Source: Rhizopus sp. PT2906 (taxonomy: Eukaryota > Mucoromycota > Mucoromycetes > Mucorales > Rhizopodaceae). From it: a DNA stretch of 32,538 bases. The stretch's first letter is position 1, and each line of letters starts with the position of its first letter. The stretch covers positions 1-32,538 of the forward strand of contig JAMYHX010000483.1 in the NCBI GenBank assembly GCA_025529335.1, in the 5' to 3' direction. Of this stretch, positions 9,340-20,500 are shown in pieces. The notes below the pieces were generated by a model, which was not told the DNA's origin, searched no databases, and saw only the letters and a program-made list of their open reading frames with translations. Both the position numbers and the translations under genes were made by a program.

Positions 9340-10540
9340 CTAGAGCAAAGGGAAAATGGTGGGGTTTTCGAGGTTAAATGTGATAGGTGCAGCGCCTAGC
9401 ATGGGAGAAGAGGATGCAGAGGATGTAGTAGATGGTGATGATAATGGTGATGAAGGTGATGAAGATGATGGTGATAAGGAAGATAAAGAGAACAAAGAAG
9501 ATCCAAATGTAGCCAATGTTTGATTCAAGGCAACCATATGAGAGTGTTCTATATGATATTTTAAGCCATTCAGGTTCTTGTAACGTTTGCCACAATCACC
9601 AATGGTGCATTGATATGGCTTAGAAGCAAGGTTTTCACTGTCATCATTAATAAGGTTACAGTGACCATGCTGATTGTGGTATTTGAGACCATTGGGGTTT
9701 TTGTATGCTTTGTCACAGCCAGCTACAGGGCATTTATAAGGTTTATCCGCATTCATATCTAATACAAAAAAATAGTCAATAACAAATTCCTTTTGTTATA
9801 TTGACCTATACATACTTGAGTTTGCACTTGCCAATATAGCGCCTGCTTGGGCAAGAAACTCTTCATTTGTAATAAGAGATGTAGGGAAGTCGGCACCATT
9901 ACCAAGAGAGGAAGCTAATGCCAACTTTTTCACAGCAGATTGTGTCAAGATATCAAGAGCACTAGTGGAACCACCACTACTGATTTGACTGTGAGATCTC
10001 TTCTTTCCAGCAGATGGCTTTTCTGTATCTTCATTATCGTCATCAGATCCTGATGTGGATGATGAACCCGTCTTATAAAAATCATACAGGTAGGCAACTG
10101 CTTTCTTCTTAAGCACGTCAATGTAATCGCTCTTAGGTTCATCGGTTGAGGCTGTGTCTTCAGGCGAAAAAGAAGAAAAAGAAAAAGAGGACCAAGAGTC
10201 ATTTTCACTGTCAAAAAGACTACTTTCATCATCATCTAAACGAACATGACACTCTTCATAATGTTGAAGCAGATCATGAAGGTCATTTAAAATAAGGCCA
10301 CAGCAAGCAAAATCACGACAGTAAGAGGCTTCAAGATCTTTTGATTCAAATGTATCTTTAATATCATTCTGTGGGGTGCAAAGTTGAAAATCATAAGTAC
10401 TATTAATTAAATGCGCGTTGGGTTAGCTTAGTATATAGATAAACCTATATTGTAACTTACTCAAAATTGATGTCTTGTTTAGGTATTGTAAGGGTACTCA
10501 TGCGTCTAAGAGAAGAGTTGTATTCAAGAGGCACAGGCAT
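9340..10540 (-). CDS. SFP1: Sfp1-like C2H2 zinc-finger transcription regulator
   Basis: Exons (minus strand): 10540-10461, 10399-9816, 9758-9340, joined to 1083 nt, 360 residues. A degenerate C2H2 unit lies at ~54-78: YCRDFACCG...LHDLLQHYEECH, with C54, C59, H73, H78. An acidic Ser-rich stretch and a low-complexity middle (~85-215) follow. Two C2H2 fingers end the ordered part: YKCPVAGCDKAY...GLKYHNQHGH from ~229 and YQCTIGDCGKRY...GLKYHIEHSH. This order, with the signature 'CRDF.CCG...LHDLL.H.EE.H' and a distant finger pair, is typical of fungal Sfp1 proteins. In yeast Sfp1 drives ribosomal-protein and ribosome-biogenesis genes in response to nutrients and TORC1, and shuttles into the nucleus. 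The C-terminus has a Ser/Pro-rich run. Family call is firm; target genes in this organism are unknown. Confidence 0.85.
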
Positions 10541-13143
10541 ACTTATGATTTTTTAATTAAAAAAAGAAGAGAGAGAGAAGGGGGGAGAAGATGATTTTTA
10601 TATAAAAAAAAGCATCAAAAGAAGGGATCCTTTTTATATCCAAATGAAATAACCCGATCTCTTCTGCAACCTTAAACGGTGTTTGAATCTTGATTTTTTT
10701 AACTGACGACATCTTATCCGTTCTTATGAATGGACAACTTTTAAGTGGAGAAGTTTTAGTTGAGCGAAAAAAAAAGAGAAAAAATGGCACTTTCTATGAA
10801 CCAAAGATTTTTTGTTGGTAGTTTGATAGAAATGATGGAGGAAGTAGTTTGATTACATTTTGAGCTATTTTCAACAGGTTTTTAGATGTAAATAATTCCC
10901 TTTTTCTATTATTTCTTTGTTTTGGCTCTCAAAATTTCATGTGTTCTTTTTTTTTTGGCATGAAGATAATGGCAGTTTTACACATTTGTAAGGATAGTTA
11001 TATTGTTACACACCGAATTCTTGTTCCGAACGTGATACAAACAAACTTCATTCAAAAACGGAAAAGCTAATTTATGGGAACTGGGCTGTCAAAGAGTAAT
11101 CATGCTGATTTCTATAGAAATGATCGCTATGGCGACAGAATACTCATTCCTTCATTTTTAAAGTGAACTATTGGTTCATATTTTTGTTTTTCATAGTCTA
11201 AACAAAGAGAGCCAGTATCCAATTATATTGTTTGTTATTATTATTTTTTTAGCACAAATAATATCAACTCCGGGGTTACAGAAAGTGTCTCACTGACAGA
11301 GTGAAATGAAAGGATATCAGATGGGTTTCTTATTGCTGGTATTGTTTTGTTGTTGTTGTTGGTGTGTTTACATGTAAATTTATGTATATTTCAAATGATT
11401 TCGCAGGGGGGGCTGTTTTTGATACAGCCATGCTTAGTCTATTTGTCCCTTGCTTATTGTGTATACTGTTACCCAGATACGGAGTCCCAAAGTGTTCATA
11501 TAGTTGATTATAAACCTCTATCAGTGAATACTTCAAGATCAGTAAATCAATCAAGGGACTCTGTAATACATTAAGCTTATTGTGGTCGATTGCTTCACAG
11601 ACAATTGTTCCACTGACGTTTTTGGTAACCTATGAGGATTGCATATTGTCTTTAATGGATAAAGTCGTATCCGTTGGAAGACATTTCATGCTCCACCTAT
11701 CCACCCCCCTGTCCTTGAAGGGATTCCTTTTTGACAAATAGAAAGCTAAAAAAAATTGTAAAAGGGTTTCTTTTAATTTATTCAGCCTCATCGTCTTGTA
11801 AAGAGATTCTTTTTTCTTTACTTTTTACAAATAAAAAATAATGTGGTTTTTCCTAATTATCTATGGATGTCATTAAAACATCGCTTTGCCCCGAAAAACC
11901 CGACATATTATTTCTTTAGAGAAGTATGATCGCGTAAAAGAGTTGAGGATATACTATTAATATGGGTTGCACAATAACAGGGAAATGAACAACAGGGCTG
12001 CACCTACTGTTCCTGTTCTTTCTATTATCCACGGTTTTGCTGACCTTGAATGAGTAAGAATATTTCTATTGTAGCTTATTTTAACAACCTTATCGCAGTT
12101 GTAAAGGAACATTAAGCGTAAGACACCTTTTTTCTTGGCTGCGCGCCTGAGATGAAAACGGATAATTTATTTAACACCTACCGTATAAGCTCAGTAGTTG
12201 CCCTTGCTTGATTTAGCAAGACAGTGAACATGAAAGGACAGACACCCATTGTTTACACAGTGTGTATCTCATTATGCCACAAGATATTAATGTTTACATC
12301 TTTATAAATCTCTTGGTCTCTCTCTCTCTCTCTCCTCACCCATTTTTAGAGATCAGCCGAGGGAAGCTAATTAAATAAGAAAGCAAGAGAATTTATAAAA
12401 ATAGAAGTTAATTAAAGCTATGGATATCCATTCAAGAAAGGGCTACATGACCTCATGCTTAAAGACGCATGTTGTCATGTTTATAACGCATTTATCTCGT
12501 TAGCATTCTATCATGTATTTACCCAGGCACACACCAATGGTCAAGTTGGGATAAACTCACAGAAAAGGACTATAAGGCAACATATGATTCGTTAATAACA
12601 CACTATGCCTTTTAAATGATTGGACTTTTACAATAGACAATCTCCAATTGTGGGAAGTATATTTTGCATTTAAACAGAAGCTCAAGTTGTATCCTAAATG
12701 GGAAACGAGAATAGTGATCAGCCGACCAAAATAAGATTGTGAGTTTCGATGTCATACTTGTGTAGACTGGTGCCACTTTGCGTCCCATTTATTTATCTGT
12801 TTCAAGAATCAGATATTGTATAGTGTCAAGCTAATATTTCCTTTTTTAAACTGCATGTTTTTCTTCTATTCTCCTATGTTAATGCATATACATCTTTTTG
12901 GAACATACGCCCCTGAGTCCAGACACAGAGATGCTTATAGAGTTCATCTTTTGGACTTTAGTATATTTGCCTATTCGTACAAGAAGTACAGTTAATTATA
13001 CATAATTATCTCTCTTTCTCTCTCTCTCTCTCTCTGTCTTCATTTACGCATAATAGAGATCTTTGCCGTTATTCAGTTTATTAGTTAATCATACACTGGA
13101 ATACTCAGTGACTTTTTTTTTTTCTTTTTTTCTTTATTGCTCA
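10541..13143. other. divergent intergenic region between Sfp1-like gene and Gemin7
   Basis: 2.6 kb shared by two divergent promoters. Next to the Sfp1-like ATG is a purine-rich leader (GA and A tracts, ~10555-10590). CT dinucleotide tracts lie at 12317-12334 and ~13017-13035, the latter ~110 bp before the Gemin7 ATG, where fungal promoters often carry pyrimidine runs. Short frames around 11330-11574 overlap each other on both strands and have no protein-like features. I found no tRNA, snRNA or further coding exon. Confidence 0.5.
12317..12334. repeat. (TC)9 microsatellite
   Basis: Nine perfect TC units in non-coding DNA. A second TC tract (about 13017-13035) sits just upstream of the Gemin7 gene. 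Confidence 0.95.
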
Positions 13144-13383
13144 ATGTCAGATGCTGAAGAAAAACTGCGGGATCGTTACCTTCAACTGTGGCTCAGCACT
13201 ATAAAGGAATCACCCAAGGCAACATTCCAACTACATGGAGGAATTACAGTTCAAGGGAAATTGCGAGCGACTGACAGTGAAAACAACAGATTTCGAGTAG
13301 ATCAACTCGAGTCGCCCATGGGAACATACGATAGAGCAGTAATCCGTGGAACTGACATTAATGTTATAGAATGGGATGTATAA
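13144..13383 (+). CDS. Gemin7-like Sm-fold subunit of the SMN complex
   Basis: 79 residues in one exon. I chose the ATG at 13144 (MSDAEEKLRDRYL). An in-frame ATG at 13063 would add 27 residues of Leu/Phe/Ser encoded by a T-rich tract that looks like leader or 5'-intron sequence. The match to Gemin7 runs the full length: LRDRYLQLWLSTIKE (animal Gemin7 has LRERYL near its Sm domain), then the Sm-like strands ATFQLHGGITVQGKLRATD, NRFRVDQLESPMGTYDRAVI and RGTDINVIEWDV ending the protein. Gemin7 pairs with Gemin6 as an Sm-like dimer in the SMN complex, which loads Sm rings onto spliceosomal snRNAs in the cytoplasm. S. pombe has such a complex and S. cerevisiae does not; presence here fits an intron-rich early-diverging fungus. 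Confidence 0.82.
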   Translation: MSDAEEKLRDRYLQLWLSTIKESPKATFQLHGGITVQGKLRATDSENNRFRVDQLESPMGTYDRAVIRGTDINVIEWDV

Positions 13384-16300
13384 ATAGGTTTCCCAAAGAG
13401 CTGAAAAAAAAAAAAGAAAATAAAAATACATACTATCAATACGTACGCTCAATGTTAGCTTTCACTTTTTTTTTAAATGCACTTTCTTTACCCTTTCGAA
13501 TAATCGCTTAGTTCAAAGTACGCGCGCAGACTCAATCTTGTCGGCTTTACACAAGCGTATGAGTTTTGATTTGAAGATAAGATGACAAATGACCAATGTA
13601 ACTCTTCCAAATGGACAAATGAGCATTTACTATATCCTCTTTGTATATCCTAGCAATATATATACTGTGTGAATATATAATTGCTTGACGTTCTTGACTT
13701 ATTACATGCACACGCATATATTCAAACTTTTTCATCTACCCAACATTACCACTTTGAAATCCGCAAATATGGAAAAATCTATAACGCATATTCTGAAGCT
13801 GTCTTCAGTTGTGTTTGTTTAACGTTGTACAATAAACTTATTGTTTATAGAAAAAGCGGTTGACATTACTAAAAGTATGATAAAAATGAAGTAAAAGAAA
13901 GCGAATAATGATAGTTATTGAATTAAGACTAACTAATTATATTAAAAGGATACAATGCGGCTGGTAAATGTTGTCATTTTGCGAAAAATGAATTTGCATC
14001 TACAGACAGAATATTGACAATCTAGGAATTTGTGTTTATCTGCAAAAGCCTTGCAGGTAAGGTTGTCTTTGTTGTCCATGCACCACTGGGCGTCAGCAAC
14101 AATAGTTCGTTGTCGCTTTTTCTTGGAAGACATAGCCTATCAACAACAGAAATGAAAAAAGACGGAACTATAATAACGTTACAACACATGGCTTTTCTGT
14201 ATTCCAATAACTTTAAATTTGAACGTAGCACATACACGCATACAATGTGGAAAAAAATAAACAAGAAAACTAAAAATAAAAAATGAAAAAGAGAAAGTCA
14301 GTGTTCCTTGAAGCAACTCATGACATTATGCTTTAACTGAAGAACACTCTTTGGTAAATAAGATCAACCGAAGTTGTTACACGAACGTAATGTAAGATCC
14401 GAAACTGAGAATATGCTGAGAAATAATGTGTATGAATTATAGACCGTCTTATTCAAGATACCATATTAAAATCAGTTGACCATAGGATTGCCAGGCTGAT
14501 AAAATTCATGGGTAATGCCTTGATGTAATCATTAATCCTTTTAACTCTATTCGGTAAGCTTCATAAAATAGTGTGTGTTATTGTATGCTAGTCTATACCA
14601 AGCATTTCATATTTTACAACGGAGTTGGCTAATGAATGAACATTGTGGCTCAGGTATAAAACAAACTATAACGCGTTGTCATCAAGAACCCGCTTCGATA
14701 GCTCTATGTGTAACCTCCAAACATGAGTGGGATATAGAGGGATAATAACACTATTTAAAATAATGGCTGAAAAAAAGAGAGAGTTATACTGTATTTCCAA
14801 AAAATAATGACGCTGCTACTGAGACTGAACACCCTATTGAAACCGTTGTAATGTTGTCAGAGTAATAGCAAATACAAAAAGAATATGGCTCACTATCCTC
14901 CCCAGAATGTACCTTGGTGGTAAGTAAGACTAATATTAGGATATATGCTCTAATACTAACATACTTTTTCTCTCTTTTTCTACATATACCCTTATCTCTC
15001 TCTTTCTCTCTCTCTTTTGACATGATGTCGTTTTATTCAAACATATGTTTCTTTGTCGTCTTTTTACGGCAATATTTTATAAAATTAACGTTAATAATTA
15101 ATAAAAATACAATATTTGACAAAGGAAACAATTTTATTGCAGTTGTGCTATTGTTCAGATATGAAGTAAAAAGCGTAACACGTTTCTTTTTTGCATTTTT
15201 CGATAACAACAGCAATCATCTTTCCTAAACGTTTCTTTTCTGAATTAACCACTTTAGTTGGAAGTTGTTTGTATTATCTCTTAGATAGGTCCATTGAGAT
15301 GCTTTTCCTTTTACCAACAGTTAAATACTTTCATAATTTATTTATACAATACTTAGTCAATGGCTTATGTTCAAACAAATGACAATCCATAATAAATACT
15401 TGAATGTTTGGTTTTGTATTGCTATTTACGCACATTGCAATGTTTGAAAATGAATTAAAAAAAACAAGTCTCCACTTTAGTACAATAATGTAAGTGAAAT
15501 ACGTAGAATAATGGACAGAACTATTCATAATACTTGGAGTATGCTACAAAGAGGCTACAGTAAAGCTTTGCAGAAGGAATGCCTTTTATAAATTGTTCCT
15601 TTTATACTACTTCAAGGATAAAGGTAGCATTAATCTATTACTTTTATACATAATTTATGAATATACAAAATGATATACAACATAGACTATAGTTGTCAGT
15701 ACGAATTTAGTCAACAAACCTTCTAGTATACTATTAGATCAAAAGAAGAGTTTAGTGATTTTGATTGATACAGGGCCGTTGTATTTTTAAATTCAATAAA
15801 GATTGAATTCTAATAAAATACTTCATTTCCTCTCAGTTAAATGGTATCTGCTTAATGCTCATATCCTCAGCATTTTACAAAAAAGAAGAGCTAAGTTTCT
15901 GGTATTTGTTCGACTGTTGCTACTACTAATAAGAAAAATTGTTATCATCAGTCATTTAGAATGGTTTTAGTCATTCTTTGACCCACACCTTATCCAATAT
16001 ACATATGGAGGAATATCCCGAGAAAGGATCACATGTATATATGCTCGCTTTACAATATCTTGTTTTATTTTGATTTTATCTCTATTAAGCACGACAATTA
16101 CAAGTACGCTTTGAAGTAGCAATGGCAAATATATAAAGCATTTCATGTATAAAAACATGGTCCCTTTATATAATGCTCTTTTCTGTAGCTAAATAATAGC
16201 TATGTTATTACTTATGTGATCGTGAACAAGCTTATTTGAATAAACTGACTCTTTGATCTGCGTAAATATGGTTATACTTTATTGCCATTTTGTTGTGTAC

Positions 16301-17302
16301 CTTACGATTACATTGTTTTGCTTCTAATTTCATTTTAAAGGATACTCTTTAAAAGTAAATATTTTGTTTTAATTTCTTTTTCTTTTTGCTCGTAACTAGC
16401 TAAAAGGAATATATTCTGGAAATAGTGTTGTATACTTCCAGCTGGTACACTTGACCACGTGATAGTCATAGAATCAATGGCAGATCATAAAAGTCATTTT
16501 TATTAAAGAAATCAAGAAGCTTAAAGAGCGAGATGCTTCTATTTATTTTTTGCTATTTTACTATATATTTTTTTTTTTAATTTGAAGTCTTTAGAGATGT
16601 TTTTATAGCAACGCAATGCTCATCAGTTATGCATTTTTTGATATATTAAATATAGAGTTTGTGTAATTATACTTCCAAGTATGGAAGTCTATATTCCCAC
16701 AGTCGTCCCTCGTTTTCCCGTTGACTAGCAAATCCATCATTTGGGAACAGAAGTCGAATTGATAGATATAAAAGAAATATTATATGTACAAACAATGCTA
16801 AGGACTGTTACATAAATAATTACATGTAGATTTCACCATTGACTATCTCTTCCTTTCTCTCTCTTTTGCTTTCTCATTTATTTTTGATGTCAATCATCCG
16901 GCGCATATTTCCTCAGCGCAATTTTACCTTCACCAATGTTTGATAAAGAATTTGTTCTATAGAGATCCGGGAATTGATATAATAACCAATGAACAATGTA
17001 TAAATTGACTGCTTTTTTTAAAAGGTTACACGGTATCAGTTACCCTAAAAGCATGAGTAATGTGGCTTGTTCATCTATGATCTTGATGATTGCTATACTC
17101 TCAGTTTTGCCTAATTTTTGAGTAATGATTGTAAAAAAGGACAGCAAGAATGAATTAAATAGTCATCAAGGCGTGTATTTTACATCAATGATAGACTAAA
17201 ATGGTCAGGTTTTAGTGGTTTTAGTCGAAGAAAAAGGGTTCGAGATAGATCTGAAAACAGCGGCCATTGAATTATGAAAATTTTTTTTTGCTCTCGAAAA
17301 AG
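13384..17302. other. long gene-poor, AT-rich region
   Basis: About 3.9 kb with no gene that I can support. The many short frames (15.0-16.2 kb and elsewhere) are rich in Ile, Asn, Lys, Tyr and Phe, as expected from AT-rich DNA. A 63-codon minus-strand frame at 14133-13942 (starting MSSKKKRQRTIVADAQWCMD) looks more protein-like than the rest but is not recognised; it may be a small gene or a transposon piece. A CACGTG E-box lies at about 16457-16462 and a 7-bp inverted repeat (acttcca/tggaagt) at 16671-16688. The rightmost ~300 bp probably belong to the CAD promoter. Confidence 0.5.
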
Positions 17303-17458
17303 TATAAAAAGGGCGTTTAATCTGGAAAGCTATTGCTCTTCTCAGCTCCTTTGGCTGACGATCCCCGGAACACACTTTTTTTATACTTTCAAATAAACCT
17401 CTTCCTTATTTATTTTAATAACTTTATTGTGTATCAACGTCAACCACGTGTATAAAAG
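17303..17458 (+). promoter_or_regulatory. CAD/Ura2 promoter: two TATA boxes and a CACGTG E-box
   Basis: TATAAAAA at 17303-17310 is followed ~30 bp downstream by a pyrimidine-rich stretch that would suit a transcription start. A second TATAAAAG (17451-17458) directly abuts CACGTG (17445-17450), the core site of bHLH factors such as the Cbf1/Pho4 type. A third TATAAAAA (17539-17546) is only 19 bp from the ATG and is less likely to be used. The first two could give alternative leaders. These are sequence motifs only. Confidence 0.45.
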
Positions 17459-17564
17459 TTTATCCATTCTCTTTAGTAAAGTAAAATACTGGTGTGGGGT
17501 AGCATTTATACTAACAGTTCACATTCAGTTTAATTCAGTATAAAAAAAGAAAAAGTAGTAAATC

Positions 17565-20500
17565 ATGGCATCTAATATTCCTGCGCCTCCTGTTACCTCT
17601 ATGGGTACTGCCTTTGCACCTACCACCATTGGGTCACACATCACGGCTCCTGCTGCCAATGCTACTCCCATCAGTCGTTCCCCTCGTTCTCCCACAGCTC
17701 CTCACCGTCCTGCAGCTGCTTTAGAAGATCCTAAGGATGTTACTACGGCTGCTCTCGTCTTGAAGGACGGTACCAGTTTCCAGGGTATCTCTTTTGGTGC
17801 CGAAAAGAGTATCTCTGGTGAATGTGTTTTCCAAACTGGTAAGTTTTGATTTGTGGGGAAAAAAAAACATTGAGAAAAAAAAATTAAAATTTCCTTTTAA
17901 GGTATGGTCGGATATCCCGAATCTTTGACCGATCCTTCTTACGAAGGTCAAATTTTGGTCATCACTTACCCTCTTGTTGGTAATTATGGTGTTCCCTCCC
18001 GTAAGGAAATGGATGAACTTTTGAAGGATATTCCTTTGAGATTTGAATCAAGTCGTATTCACGTTGCCGGTTTAATCGTGGCCAACTACTCTCAAGATTA
18101 TTCTCACTATCTTGCTGATTCATCTCTTGCTACCTGGTTGAAGGAAAATGACGTTCCTGCTTTGTATGGTATTGATACGCGTGTATTGACAAAGAAGATC
18201 AGATCTGAAGGTGTCTTGCTCGGCAAGATCCTTTTCCCCAAAACCTCTTTTGACAGCGGAGTTTTGGAAACCGCTGCTTCCGCTCTTGGTTTCTCAAGCA
18301 CAACCACTGAAGCTGCCACTGACCGCTGGATGAGGGACTACCAAAATGTCGACTGGGTTGATCCTAACGAACGTAACTTGGTGGCTGATGTTTCTATCAA
18401 AGAGCCCAAGATCTACTATCCTGATCCCGCTAATGCTATTAAAGTTCCTTCAGGTCGTACAATGCGTGTTATCGCTGTTGATATCGGTATGAAGTACAAC
18501 CAGATCCGCTGCTTTGTCTACCGTGGTGTTGAACTCAAGATTGTTCCCTGGGATTATGACTTCCTTTCTGAACCCGAGGATACCTATGACGGTCTGTTCC
18601 TCTCTAACGGTCCTGGTGACCCAACCACAATTGATGTCACTATCAAGAGAGTTCGTCAGTACATCCAAAATATCAAGAAGCCTATCTTTGGTATCTGTTT
18701 AGGTCACCAAGTCATGGCTCTTGCTGCTGGAGCTAAGACAGTCAAAATGAAGTACGGTAACCGTGGTCACAACATTCCCTGTACAAACATGATCTCCGGT
18801 CGCTGTTACATCACTTCTCAAAATCACGGTTATGCCGTTGATGCCTCTACTCTTCCTGAACACTATCAAGAACTCTTTGTTAACGCTAATGATGGTTCTA
18901 ACGAAGGTGTCATCCACAAGTCTTTGCCCATCTTCTCTGTTCAATTCCACCCTGAATCTACCCCAGGTCCTCGTGATACTGAATTCCTCTTTGATGTCTT
19001 TATCAACACCATCAAGGAATGCGCTGAAACCAACACACTTGTTCCCGTCAAGATGCCCGGTGGTGTCAAGGCTGAAAACATCAAGAAGAACCCCAGAGTT
19101 AATGTTGAGAAGGTTCTCGTTTTGGGTTCTGGTGGTTTATCTATTGGTCAAGCTGGTGAATTTGACTACTCTGGTTCTCAAGCTATCAAGGCTTTGAAGG
19201 AAGAAGGTATCTACACTGTGTTGATCAACCCCAACATTGCCACTATCCAAACTTCCAAGGGTTTGGCTGATAAGGTCTACTTCTTGCCTGTTACCCCAGA
19301 ATTCGTGCGCAAGGTTATCCAATACGAGAAACCTGATGGTATCTATGTCACTTTTGGTGGTCAAACTGCTTTGAGTGTCGGTATTGCCTTGAAGGATGAG
19401 TTTGAAAGCTTGGGTGTCAAGGTGCTTGGTACTCAAATTGATACTGTTATTACCACTGAAGATCGTGATCTCTTTGCACAAGCCTTGTACGAAATTAACG
19501 AAAAATGTGCCAAGTCATCCTCTGCTGTCACCACTGAAGAGGCTCTTGCTGCTGCCAAAGAAATTGGATACCCCGTCATTTGTCGTGCTGCCTATGCCCT
19601 TGGTGGTCTTGGTTCCGGTTTTGCTGATAACGAAAAGGAATTGATTGAACTTTGTAACAAAGCATTCGCTATTTCTCCCCAAGTTCTTATTGAAAAGTCT
19701 ATGAAGGGCTGGAAGGAAATCGAATATGAAGTTGTTCGTGACTGTCAAGATAACTGTATTACTGTCTGTAACATGGAAAACTTTGATCCCTTGGGTATTC
19801 ACACCGGTGACTCTATTGTCGTTGCCCCCTCTCAAACACTCTCTGATGAAGATTACAACATGCTTCGTACCACTGCTGTCAATGTCATTCGTCACCTCGG
19901 TGTTGTTGGTGAATGTAATATTCAATATGCCTTGAACCCCTTCTCTAAGGAATACTGTATTATCGAAGTCAACGCTCGTCTGTCTCGTTCTTCTGCCCTT
20001 GCTTCCAAGGCCACTGGTTATCCTCTTGCTTTTGTTGCTGCCAAGCTTGGTTTGGGTATTCCCTTGAACGAAATCAAGAATAGCGTTACCAAGGTAACCT
20101 GCGCATGCTTTGAACCTTCTTTGGATTACTGTGTTGTCAAGATTCCTCGTTGGGATTTGAAGAAGTTCAACCGTGTCAGCACTGCTTTGTCTTCTTCCAT
20201 GAAGTCTGTTGGTGAAGTTATGGCTATCGGTCGTACTTTTGAAGAAACCATCCAAAAGGCCATTCGTGCTATTGATTATCACTTTATTGGTTTCAGCAAG
20301 GTAAAACTAATACAATTTATAATAGTGAGCAATATATACTTACATTTTCATTAGAACGATCAAGTATCTGATAGTGACATCGACTTTGAATTGTCCAACC
20401 CCTCTGACCGTCGTTTGTTTGCCATTGCCAATGCTATGCACAAGGGATACAGCGTCGACAAGATTTGGGAGATGACCAAGATCGATAAATGGTTCTTGAA

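Noticed and set aside
10557..10790. 77-codon minus-strand frame upstream of the Sfp1-like gene
   Set aside because: Phe/Leu/Lys-rich reading of purine and pyrimidine tracts with no domain; most likely the 5' leader/promoter.
13063..13143. Upstream in-frame ATG extending Gemin7 by 27 residues
   Set aside because: The extension is encoded by a T-rich tract (Phe/Ser/Leu run), lacks family similarity, and looks like leader or intron; the Gemin7 match starts after the ATG at 13144.
14886..14930. Mini exon starting MAHYPPQNVPW followed by a strong GTAAGTAAG donor, with a TACTAAC branch-like site downstream
   Set aside because: No acceptor within reach gives an open second exon; the first candidate acceptors near 15140-15157 lead straight to stops.
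17311..17400. Possible small RNA gene after the TATA box upstream of CAD (short transcript ending in a T-run)
   Set aside because: No match to U-snRNA, tRNA A/B boxes or snoRNA C/D boxes that I can recognise; better explained as the CAD transcription start region.
19515..20282. 255-codon minus-strand open frame inside the CAD gene
   Set aside because: Antisense shadow of the strongly codon-biased CPSase coding sequence; composition (many Asn, Thr, Gly, Phe) follows from the sense codons and no domain is recognisable. The same holds for the other antisense frames between 18.1 and 24.4 kb.
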